From CAZCTC01 sp964501335 (lineage in GTDB: Bacteria; Chloroflexota; Anaerolineae; B4-G1; SLSP01), in contig CAZCTC010000042.1 of NCBI GenBank assembly GCA_964501335.1, forward strand, positions 4,067-68,066: DNA of 64,000 nucleotides. The letters run 5' to 3'. The notes beneath the pieces are model-generated. The model did not search any database. It saw nothing but the letters and a program-made list of their open reading frames with translations, and was not told where the DNA came from. A program made the translations under genes and the position numbers. Below, piece by piece: positions 51,681 to 59,957 of the stretch. Numbering within the stretch: the stretch's first letter is position 1; each line of letters opens with the position of its first letter.

Positions 51681-52916
51681 TTAGCGTTTGCGGATATCCT
51701 CGGCGATATTCTTGCCCACATGATCGGAGTAATTCTTCCCGAAGCCGTGGCCGCCGGAAACCTTGTGCAACGTGGCATTGCCCTGCGAAGCCATCTTCGC
51801 CCCGAACTTGGTGTAGGTCCCGACGAAGAAGCTCACCATGTCCAGATTGCCGACATAGAGATCGGCTTTCAGGATCTTGCTGGGGAACGACACCGCATTG
51901 CCCGCAAAGATCAACTGGATGTACTTGTTCATGTCGGCCTCAGCCGTGCTCGCCGCTACCTGCTTGGCCATTTCATCGCGCGCCATCTCTGCGATCATTT
52001 CAGGAGAGGCCCCCTTCTTCTTCGCCGAAGCATTGGCCAGCGCCTCTTCATAAGCTGCTTTGGCCTCCTCGGAAGACCTGGCCGGCCCCAGATATTCTTT
52101 CTGCAACTGCTTGTAGACATTGCGGATCGCGTTGTCGGTCTTGATCGTCCCACGGCTGTGGGCCGAAACGGTGGTGCGATGCTTGTTACGAATCGCATCG
52201 AGCATGATCAGCTCTTGCTTCTCGGTCACATTGTCCCGCACCCCCACCTTGCCCTTGATACAATCGACCAGATCCAGGAAGAAATTGGAGCGCTTGGCGC
52301 TGTAGGTATACAACAGATCGACCGCGCTCTGCTGCAAAGCAACGCCTTCGGCCTTGTTGGCGTCATCCAACGAGGAATTGACGGCTTCCTGCAACCCTTG
52401 CGCATCTTCCATGCCGTCCTGAGGAGCCACATTCATCCCATTGAGATGGGTCACAGAAGGATACCAATCACCCAGACTGATCGGCTCGCGGTAATAATTG
52501 ACGATGGGCATCTTACCGCTGAAGCTGACCACTTCACCGACCGCATAGTAGACCACCTTGCGGCTTCCGTCCGGGGTAGTCTCCTCAGTCCGCTTCACCT
52601 CTTCCATCTTGCGATTGGGTGCGCGGCCGGAGACCCGATACTGCTTCCCATCGAAATCATCGAACTTCTTCCCGGCGACCTGGGAAGCGTCTACCCCGGC
52701 GGTTTTATCCGTCGTCTGCTCTTTCTGAGCTGTGAGCATCCGCTGAACCGCCAGGTTTCCGCCGGTTTTCTGCATCGCATTAACGTCGGCCGCGCGGAGT
52801 GCCATAGGCTGCCCCGTGGGAGAGACGTTAACCGAAGCGCGCGCCACACTACCCTGGGAAGAGGGTGTGGAAGAAGATTTCTGGACGTGTTTGGGTTCTA
52901 ATCGCCCCTTTTCCAT
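51681..52916 (-). CDS. Probable contractile-injection-system cargo with alpha/beta-hydrolase-like domain
   Basis: 411 residues, no signal peptide. The N-terminus is Ser/Gln-rich and unstructured, then carries ALRAADVNAMQKTGGNLAVQ (residues 39-58). This matches the 'LQ..AGN.AV.R.L' motif common in proteins linked to extracellular contractile injection systems. Residues about 125-411 resemble an alpha/beta hydrolase: THLNGMNVAPQDGMEDAQGL (157-176), LLYTYSAKRSNFFLDLVDC, and a nucleophile elbow TVSAHSRGTIKTDNAI with Ser254. Asp359 and His390/His399 are candidate triad partners. A Lys/Ala-rich insertion (285-325) interrupts the fold. The upstream region is AT-rich with TATATACTAAG repeats. No injection-machine genes are in the window. 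A lipase-like toxin is inferred. Confidence 0.68.
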   Translation of the reverse strand: MEKGRLEPKHVQKSSSTPSSQGSVARASVNVSPTGQPMALRAADVNAMQKTGGNLAVQRMLTAQKEQTTDKTAGVDASQVAGKKFDDFDGKQYRVSGRAPNRKMEEVKRTEETTPDGSRKVVYYAVGEVVSFSGKMPIVNYYREPISLGDWYPSVTHLNGMNVAPQDGMEDAQGLQEAVNSSLDDANKAEGVALQQSAVDLLYTYSAKRSNFFLDLVDCIKGKVGVRDNVTEKQELIMLDAIRNKHRTTVSAHSRGTIKTDNAIRNVYKQLQKEYLGPARSSEEAKAAYEEALANASAKKKGASPEMIAEMARDEMAKQVAASTAEADMNKYIQLIFAGNAVSFPSKILKADLYVGNLDMVSFFVGTYTKFGAKMASQGNATLHKVSGGHGFGKNYSDHVGKNIAEDIRKR

Positions 52917-52984
52917 AGCAACCTATCCTTTCATGAGAGAAACATGAACAGTTTGAGAAAAAAACAGGCGCGGCTCCGTCCCAG

Positions 52985-53030
52985 AGGTATATTCAACCAA
53001 TAGATATATATACTAAGTATATACTAAGAA
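52985..53030. promoter_or_regulatory. AT-rich promoter region of the cargo gene
   Basis: It contains two copies of TATATACTAAG in direct order (near 53005-53027) in otherwise GC-rich surroundings, 90 bp upstream of the cargo gene's start. On the minus strand, TATATA boxes could serve as -10 elements; no clear -35 is evident. Confidence 0.4.
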
Positions 53031-53056
53031 AGCCATAAGTCAAAAGAGTTTTTATT

Positions 53057-53094
53057 CATAATTTCGGCGGCTTCGGAAAGCCGCCGAAATTATG
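53057..53094. repeat. Solo palindromic hairpin
   Basis: Perfect stem CATAATTTCGGCGGCTT with loop CGG. It shares the inner half GGCGGCTT with hairpins at 2127, 22784 and 35636. Confidence 0.75.
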
Positions 53095-53140
53095 TTTTTT
53101 CCAGACTAACCACACAGGTGGAAAATTTCTCCCCATCGGC

Positions 53141-53228
53141 AAAAAAGCCCTTGTTTTCGCATAAAAAAGCCCCTGTTCTCGCGTAAAAAAGCTTGTGTTT
53201 CTGCGTAAAAAACTTATGTTTTGGCGCG
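53141..53228 (+). repeat. Degenerate 22-bp tandem repeat, four units
   Basis: Units begin at 53141, 53163, 53185 and 53207, exactly 22 bp apart. Each has AAAAAAGC..., a TGTTTTC-like block and GCGT. The last unit merges into the left arm of the next hairpin, so the array may have grown by copying part of a hairpin arm. Confidence 0.8.
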
Positions 53229-53333
53229 CTTTCTGAAGCGCGCCAAAACATAAATAAAAACAACTCTCTCTCCCCCTGCTTCGCACCGCGCGTCGCTTCT
53301 CACCAGGAAAATACCGGTTGCGGGACGCTGAAA
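53214..53333 (+). repeat. Palindromic module: hairpin plus body
   Basis: Hairpin 53214-53253 (TTATGTTTTGGCGCGCTT, loop TCT), then CTCCCCCTGCTTCGCACCGC and GGTTGCGGGACGCTGAAAAG. A nearly identical copy is at 55335-55448. Confidence 0.85.
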
Positions 53334-53358
53334 AGCACCAACCATCAGATCAGAACCG

Positions 53359-53398
53359 ATTTTGCGCCTTACGCAAAATCAGTTATCATACGGCTATG
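53359..53398 (+). promoter_or_regulatory. Putative promoter with overlapping operator before the SprT-like gene
   Basis: A perfect inverted repeat ATTTTGCG-CCTTA-CGCAAAAT (53359-53379) lies between a weak -35 (TTGCGC, 53362) and a -10-like TATCAT that ends about 6 bases before the ATG at 53396. If used, the transcript would be nearly leaderless and the inverted repeat would be a repressor site. Confidence 0.45.
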
Positions 53399-54589
53399 AC
53401 ACCAGGTAAAAGCAGCCCGATTCGCGTCCAGGGATTGGTCCGTGCCATGCAAGAGATCCGAAACCGGCTCAGCCAGGGCATCGCCCCGGCCCAGGCCACC
53501 GAATTCCGCATCCATGTCACCAACATCATCGCCCAGGTCGAAAACGCCTGTAACCAGAACCGTATCACCCCCCAGGAACTCCCCACCCCTTCCTATCGGG
53601 CCTACCAGTACCTCACCTCCATCGACCTGTTCCATCTTCCCCCTCCCCTCCACAACAGCCCGCAACTTCAACCCAAAATCCGCATTACCAACATAGTTGC
53701 CATCAGCGATGATATAGCCGCATCGATTGCCGCCCTGGTCCGCACCCCTGATCCGGAAACCACCCATACGCTGAGCCTCCAACTGAAAACTCACACCGAC
53801 TCCATTGAAAAAATCTGCCGCGAGTCGAAAAGCACGCCCAATCAGCTGCCCCCCCCCAGCCGCCGGGCCTACCAATGGCTAAAATTCCTGAGCGATCTCG
53901 ACAACCTGGAACTCCATCTCCTGGCCCTGACCCAGGCGCAAAATCACATCAAAACACCGCTCAAAACAATCACCGGCCGCACTTCCCCCCCCATTGAGGT
54001 AATGTTTCGCTTCTTCTCCCATCTCTACGAAATTCGCCAGCAGCCGCTGCGCCTCACCCTACACGAAGGCTTCATCAACGCCCCGCCGGAAACCCTCGGT
54101 CCGCTCCTCGAAGCCCTCCGCCGGGGTGATGCGCCCACCAGCCGTGAAATAGCCCGCGCCTACAGTGAAACCGAAGAATTCTGCGAGATCATCACGGCCC
54201 TGGAAATCAACGAACAGGACAACAGCTTCCAGACCCGGGGCCGCTGTTACGATTTGGAAACAGTCTTTGCCCGCGTCAATGCTCAATATTTCAATGGCCA
54301 AATGGCCCATCCCCGATTGACCTGGAACCAGACCCTCACCCTGAGGAAACTCGGCCACTACCACTTCAGCACCGACACCGTCATGTTGAGCATCACCCTC
54401 GACGATCCCCGCATCCCACCGGAAGTGATCGACTTCGTCATGTACCATGAATTGCTCCACAAAGAGCTGGGCATCAAAACAGTCAACGGCCGCCGTTACG
54501 CCCATACCTCCGAATTCCGCGCCGCCGAGCAACGCTTTCAACACTACGCGACGGTGGAAAAATTTCTCTCCCGCACCCATAAAAAATAA
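53396..54589 (+). CDS. SprT/M48-like zinc metalloprotein with helical N-terminal part
   Basis: 397 residues, start at 53396. The first 270 are helical with two related segments (about 10-75 and 100-165) containing 'ITP.ELP.PSYRAYQYL' and 'STPNQLPPPSRRAYQWL', an internal duplication. Residues about 285-397 are a SprT/YgjP-like metallopeptidase domain: LETVFARVNAQYFNGQMAHP, SITLDDPRIPPEVIDFVMYH, then His351-Glu352-Leu-Leu-His355 and a third ligand His370 in RRYAHTSEF. No ribosome binding site is evident, consistent with a leaderless mRNA. It ends 2 bp before the response-regulator gene, so they are co-transcribed. Substrate unknown. Confidence 0.78.
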   Translation: MTPGKSSPIRVQGLVRAMQEIRNRLSQGIAPAQATEFRIHVTNIIAQVENACNQNRITPQELPTPSYRAYQYLTSIDLFHLPPPLHNSPQLQPKIRITNIVAISDDIAASIAALVRTPDPETTHTLSLQLKTHTDSIEKICRESKSTPNQLPPPSRRAYQWLKFLSDLDNLELHLLALTQAQNHIKTPLKTITGRTSPPIEVMFRFFSHLYEIRQQPLRLTLHEGFINAPPETLGPLLEALRRGDAPTSREIARAYSETEEFCEIITALEINEQDNSFQTRGRCYDLETVFARVNAQYFNGQMAHPRLTWNQTLTLRKLGHYHFSTDTVMLSITLDDPRIPPEVIDFVMYHELLHKELGIKTVNGRRYAHTSEFRAAEQRFQHYATVEKFLSRTHKK

Positions 54590-54591
54590 CC

Positions 54592-55296
54592 ATGCCGCCC
54601 AACCGCATCCTGTTGATCGAAGACGACAGCGCCGTCGCCCTCAGCCTGCGCGACGGGCTGGAACGCGAAGGCTACTTTGTCGAATGGAAAACCACCGCCG
54701 CCGCCGGCATGACCGCCGCCCGCGAAAACTCGCCCCAATTGCTGCTGCTGGATATCCGCCTGCCCGATCGCTCCGGCTTCGACCTCTGCCGCGAACTGCG
54801 TCAGGCCGGCCTGCGCCAGCCCATCCTCATGCTCACTGCCCAGCGCGACGAGCTGGATAAAGTGCTCGGCCTCGAACTGGGCGCCGACGATTACATCACC
54901 AAACCCTTCAGCCTGCGCGAACTGCTCTCCCGCATCCGGGCCCAGCTTCGCCGCGCCTACGGCGATCTCTCCGGCGCCGCCAATCCCAACCTGTTGACCC
55001 TCGGCGATTGGGTGATCGACCGCGACCGCGGCCAGGTGCTGCGGGAAAACGAACCGCTCAACCTCACCCCCACCGAATTCAGATTGCTGCTCTATCTGGC
55101 CCAACACGCCGGCCAGGCCCTCACCCGCGCCCAGATCCTCGACGCCGTCTGGGGTTACGCCGCCGACGTGGAAAGCGAAAAGATCGTCAATGTCCACATC
55201 CGGCGCCTCCGCGAAAAAATAGAACCAGACCCCAGCCGCCCCACCCTCATCCTCACCGTCCCCGGCATCGGCTACCGCCTCTCCAATAAAGATTAG
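54592..55296 (+). CDS. OmpR-family response regulator
   Basis: 234 residues. Receiver: ILLIEDDSAV, phospho-acceptor Asp54 in LLLLDIRLPDRSG, LTAQRDE, DDYITKPFSLREL. DNA-binding winged helix: LTPTEFRLLLYLAQHAGQAL, IVNVHIRRLREKIEPDP, LTVPGIGYRL. Starts 2 bases after the SprT-like gene. The nearest kinase without an adjacent regulator is at 59958-61556, beyond the efflux genes, so this regulator and that kinase may form a split two-component system controlling the pump. Confidence 0.9.
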   Translation: MPPNRILLIEDDSAVALSLRDGLEREGYFVEWKTTAAAGMTAARENSPQLLLLDIRLPDRSGFDLCRELRQAGLRQPILMLTAQRDELDKVLGLELGADDYITKPFSLRELLSRIRAQLRRAYGDLSGAANPNLLTLGDWVIDRDRGQVLRENEPLNLTPTEFRLLLYLAQHAGQALTRAQILDAVWGYAADVESEKIVNVHIRRLREKIEPDPSRPTLILTVPGIGYRLSNKD

Positions 55297-55334
55297 CCCC
55301 CCCAGCAATTAACCCTAAAAAGCAGAAAAAAGCC

Positions 55335-55448
55335 TATGTTTTGGCGCGCTTTCTGAAGCGCACCAAAACATAAACAAAAAAAATTCTCCCCCTGCTTCGC
55401 ACAGCGCGTCGTAGCCTACCGGAAAAACACCGTGTGCGGGACGCAAAA
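55335..55448 (+). repeat. Palindromic module: hairpin plus body
   Basis: Hairpin 55335-55372 (TATGTTTTGGCGCGCTT, one mismatch in the right arm) plus body CCCCCTGCTTCGCACAGCGC and TGTGCGGGACGC. It follows the response regulator stop by 38 bp. Confidence 0.82.
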
Positions 55449-55501
55449 AGCCAGCTGTTAAGCACACCAACAATCAACCCCACAGATCGGAAAAAAGCCC
55501 T

Positions 55502-55730
55502 TTTTTTGCGCGCCGCCCTTCGGGGGCAGGACCACAGTTAACCGTGGACGAATTTTTCTCGCAAAAAAGCGTGCCAAAAATGTTTTTTTCCCCCTCATAT
55601 CCCCCCTTCCCCTCGGGGGAAAGGGGGGCAGGGGGTGCGAAGCAGGGGGAATTAAAAGGCGCCTTTTGGCAATTTTATTTGGCGACCACGGTTCCCTGGG
55701 GACCTACCCCTTCGGACGGCGCGCAAAAAA
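55502..55730. mobile_element. Hairpin split by a MITE-like insertion
   Basis: The arms TTTTTTGCGCGCCG (55502-55515) and CGGCGCGCAAAAAA (55717-55730) are perfectly complementary and formed a normal palindrome. The octamer CCCTTCGG occurs at both edges of the insert (55516-55523 and 55708-55715), a target-site duplication. The insert (55524-55707, about 184 bp) has imperfect terminal inverted repeats of 23 bp (AGGACCACAGTTAACCGTGG at 55528; the complement AGGTCCCCAGGGAACCGTGG ending at 55705). There is no transposase gene, so it is non-autonomous. Confidence 0.8.
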
Positions 55731-55816
55731 TACAAGATTACAGAACCGTAATCTCCCCGCAACCTCCCTGAAACCTCCCCGCCTTATCCTTAAGGCAGTT
55801 CTCAGGGAGGAAATTC

Positions 55817-57168
55817 ATGAAACGCAGATATCTTATTCCCATCGGAATTCTGCTGCTGCTCTTCATCGGCGGCGCCGGCTATCTCGGCTCCCGCAGCGTC
55901 CAGGCTCAGGAGGTTCCCACCGTCGAAGCCCCGCCGACCGTCGCCGTCACCCGCGGCGAAGTCAAACAGACCATCACCGCCCCCGGCAAACTGGTCTGCA
56001 CCCGTCAGACCACCCTCGTCTCCGGTGCCAGCGGTCGCCTGGCCGCCGTTATGGTCAAACCCGGCCAGCAGGTCAAAGCCGGCCAGCTCCTGGCCCAACT
56101 CGACGCCGCTCCTTTAAAACAGGCCCTGGCCAACGCCGATGTCCAGCTGCGGCTGGCCCAACAAAAGCTGCTGGAAGCTCAGGACGGCCCCACGCAGGCC
56201 CAGCTCGCCGACGCCCGGGCAACAGTCCGCAACGCCCAGACCGAGCTGCTGCTCGCCCAAAGCAACTACACCACCACCCTCTACTCCGACTACGACGCTC
56301 AGGCCGAAACGCGCCGCTACGAATATGAATGGTATAAACATCAATTCGATATCGCCTGGACCAACTTCCAAAAAGGCGAAACCAGTCAAAAAGATTACGA
56401 CGCCGCCTACAACGATATGAAAGCTGCCGAAGGTCGAATGATCGCCGCCCGTGAACGCGGCTCCACCGAACAACTGAGCGCCCAGAACCGCATCGATCGA
56501 GCCCGCGACGCCCTCTATCAGGCCAACCTGCGCCTTGGCGAATTGACCGGCAAGCCGTTGACCCAAACCGTCATGCAGGCCCAGCTCGAAGTGGACCGGG
56601 CTCAGGTAGCCTACCAGAATGCCCGGGCCGCCCTGGACGCCACCGAACTCCGCGCTCCTTACGACGGCGTCATCCTCTCCATCGGCGTCAACCCCGGCGA
56701 CAACGTCAACCAGGGCTCGTCCATGATGGTGCTCCTCGATCCGCGAGCCCTCGAATCCGTCACCTCCATCGTCGAAGAAGACTTTCCCCTGATCAAAACC
56801 GGCCAGGCCGCCGAACTCTTCTTCGACGCCCAGCCCGACCTCGACATCGCCGGCCGGATCGACCGGGTCACCCCCCAAAGCATCGGCACCGACCGGCCGC
56901 TCTATCCGGTCTACATCGCCCTGACCGGCACCATGCCCTCCACCCTGGTTCCCGGCATGACCGTCGACGCCTCCATCGTCCTCGATCAACGCACCGATGT
57001 ATTACGGCTGCCCCGCTCCACCGTCCGGGCCCACAGCGACGGATCGGCCGTCGTCAAAGTCTGGACCGGCACGGCCATCGAAGAACGCAACGTCAAAGTG
57101 GGCCTCCGCGGCGACAACTTCGTGGAAATCCTGGAAGGATTGCAGGAAGGCGATCAAGTGGTGGCCCA

Positions 57169-57172
<4 letters not shown>
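55817..57172 (+). CDS. Efflux pump periplasmic adaptor (MacA-like, HlyD family)
   Basis: 451 residues, start behind TCAGGGAGGAAATTC. N-terminal anchor (about 5-30), then a lipoyl/barrel-sandwich half (VAVTRGEVKQTITAPGKLVC, LAAVMVKPGQQVKAGQLLAQ), a long alpha-helical hairpin (about 95-260, rich in Gln/Ala heptads), the second lipoyl half (ATELRAPYDGVILSIGVNPG) and beta-barrel/proximal domains to the C-terminus. Such adaptors connect an inner-membrane ABC transporter to the exterior. The next two genes encode the ATPase and permease with ATGA-type overlaps, so all three form one tripartite-like exporter; in an organism without a classical outer membrane the adaptor may act alone outside. Confidence 0.9.
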
Positions 57173-57842
<670 letters not shown>

Positions 57843-57846
<4 letters not shown>

Positions 57847-59135
57847 CCATCCTCAACACCCTCCGCACCGCCCTGCTCGGCCTGAGCGGCAACAAGCTCC
57901 GCGCCGGCCTGACCACGCTGGGAATCGTCATCGGCGTCGCCTCGGTGATCGCCATGCTGGCCCTCGGCAACGGCGCCCGCGCTGCCGTCGAATCCAGTTT
58001 CCGCTTCCTCGGCGCCGACCAGATGCAGATCAACGAAAAGTTCAAATTTGAAGACGGCGCCATGGAATCGGTCGGGAAAAAGCTCTCCTACCAGGATGGA
58101 TTGGAAATGCTCTCTCAGGTTCCTCAGATCAAACGGGTCGCCATGTCGGTCAGCGGCCCGGCCAAAGTCCGCCAGGGCCGGGTAGTCCTCGACCTCAACT
58201 ACATTGCTACCACCGCCGACGCTCTGGAAGGACTGATCGCAGGCGGAGAATACCAACCGATCAACTGGCCGGAAGGGAAAATGTTGACCTCAGAAGATTT
58301 TATCGGCGAAGGACGCTTCTTCACCCCGGCCGAGGTGGTCGATGCCGCCGATGTCTGCATCCTGGCCTACGACACCGCCGATGAACTCTTCCAGGGCGAC
58401 GATCCCATAGGACAGACCATCCATCTCAACCGCCGGCGCTGTCTGATCATCGGCATCCTGGCAGAACTGGAATCCACCGATCCTCAACGCAAATATAGAG
58501 ATCAACCCAACAAAGGGCTCTACCTGCCGATCAGCACCGCCATCCGCAACTTCTACACCGAAGAGCCCTCCGTTTACCTCACCGCCTATGTAAAAGATGA
58601 AAACCGGATGACCGAAGCCAAAGCCGCCGTGGCCGCCTATCTCCGTCAACGCCACGGCGTAGAAAAAGATGAGGAGGACAATTACAAAGATGATTTTGAC
58701 ATCACGACCCGCAACGATATCCTGGGAGCCCAGCAATCGGCAGCGCAGACCTTCGCCCTGTTACTGGCCGCCATGGCGGCGGTCTCCCTGATCGTGGGCG
58801 GCATCGGCATTATGAATGTGATGCTGGTGAGCGTCACCGAACGGACCCGGGAGATCGGCGTGCGGATGGCTATCGGAGCCCGCCGCCGCGACATCATCGG
58901 CCAGTTTTTACTGGAAGCGATCCTGCTGAGCGGCGGGGGAGGCTTTCTGGGCATCGTCGTCGGGATTCTCACGATCCCGCTGGCCGCCCTCTTGAACCAG
59001 GGGCAGGCGCTGCTCGATCCCGGCAGCATCCCGCTCTCGCTCAGCGTCGCCCTGCTCACCGGCATCCTCTTCGGGATCTATCCGGCCCTGCGCGCCTCCC
59101 GGCTCGACCCCATCGAGGCGCTCCGCTATGAATGA
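57843..59135 (+). CDS. ABC transporter permease (MacB/FtsX type)
   Basis: 430 residues with four membrane helices: one N-terminal (about 18-42, GLTTLGIVIGVASVIAMLAL) and three C-terminal (about 300-430). LSGNKLRAGLTTLGIVIGVA is the standard FtsX/MacB entry. A large extracytoplasmic domain lies between them (45-295). C-terminal signature GGIGIMNVMLVSVTERTREI and GVRMAIGARRRDIIGQFLLE, ending LRASRLDPIEALRYE. It couples ATP hydrolysis to mechanotransmission rather than classical transport. It pairs with the ATPase and adaptor just upstream; exported substrate (peptide, lipid or drug) unknown. Confidence 0.93.
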
Positions 59136-59141
59136 ATTTAT

Positions 59142-59183
59142 TTATTTTTTCGCACGCCCCTTTGGGGCGTGCGAAAAAAATAA
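59142..59183. terminator. Palindromic hairpin after the permease gene
   Basis: Stem TTATTTTTTCGCACGCCCC with loop TTT, 6 bp past the permease stop. It probably ends or attenuates the pump operon before the anchored protein gene at 59226. Confidence 0.75.
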
Positions 59184-59225
59184 ATAATAAAAAAACTAAT
59201 TCAATCAAAACTAAGGACTTGAAAA

Positions 59226-59795
59226 ATGAAATTCCAACAAATCGTCTTTGGATTGATCGTCGTCGTCGTACTGGGCGCCGCCGCCTTCATCGGAGGTCGC
59301 CTCATGACCGCCCGCGCCGGCGGCCCCGACGGCATGCTCCCCATCCTGCCCGGAGCCGACGGCGGCGGCGCCATGACCACCATGGCCCTGAAAATGGAAC
59401 CCGCCCCCGAACTGCCGCAAACCGAAGCCACCATCTTCGGCCAGCTCAAACGGATCGAAAACAACAGCCTCTTCATCAGCGACAGCCAGGGCATGATCCA
59501 GGTCCAATCGGTCGGCAGCGGCTCCGTCGCCTATAGCGCATCGTCATCCACCGCTCCCCAGCCCGAAGGCAGCGGCAAAGAGACCGAAATCGTGGTGACG
59601 GAAGAAACGGAAATCTACAAAGACATCACCGAAATGCAATTCAACTCGGGGGATGGCGAGGTCCAGGAAGTCCAGCAAAAAGTCTCTTCCATCACCCTGG
59701 ACGATTTTGGAAAAAATGGTATGGTGATGGTCTGGGGCGAACATCGCGGCGACCGCATCATCGCCACCACCATCCTCTATATGGGCGGGAATTAA
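59226..59795 (+). CDS. Membrane-anchored protein, pump-locus associated, unknown
   Basis: 189 residues, start behind AAGGACTTGAAAA. One N-terminal membrane segment (about 4-26, IVFGLIVVVVLGAAAFIGGR), then an exported domain that starts with a Gly/Pro/Met-rich linker (GPDGMLPILPGADGGGAMTT). The folded part (about 65-189) has strands such as ATIFGQLKRIENNSLFISDS, EIVVTEETEIYKDITEMQFN, SSITLDDFGKNGMVMVWGEH and ends RIIATTILYMGGN; it looks like a small beta-barrel (OB-like) domain. No family is recognised. Its position between the pump and the kinase suggests a regulatory or sensor accessory. Confidence 0.7.
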   Translation: MKFQQIVFGLIVVVVLGAAAFIGGRLMTARAGGPDGMLPILPGADGGGAMTTMALKMEPAPELPQTEATIFGQLKRIENNSLFISDSQGMIQVQSVGSGSVAYSASSSTAPQPEGSGKETEIVVTEETEIYKDITEMQFNSGDGEVQEVQQKVSSITLDDFGKNGMVMVWGEHRGDRIIATTILYMGGN

Positions 59796-59819
59796 TTGAA
59801 ATCCCAAAAATGATTACCC

Positions 59820-59895
59820 GGCGAGAGGGCGCCCACGCAGGGGCGCCCCTACGCCAGAAAACGCCGTCGTAGGGGCGGCCCGATGTGGCCGCCCT
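59820..59895. repeat. Dispersed repeats including inverted GGGCGGCCACATCGGGCCGCCC copy
   Basis: 'ggcgcccacgcaggggcgcc' is followed by the 26-bp repeat in reverse orientation at 59869-59894. It occupies the gap before the kinase gene. Confidence 0.75.
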
Positions 59896-59957
59896 TGATC
59901 CTAAAAGCCAGCAGGCCCTGCTTTCAGATGGATCGAAAAACGCAAAAAGGAGCACCC

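Noticed and set aside
53141..53228. Possible CRISPR array
   Set aside because: The 22-bp units are contiguous, degenerate and have no spacers; no cas gene is present.
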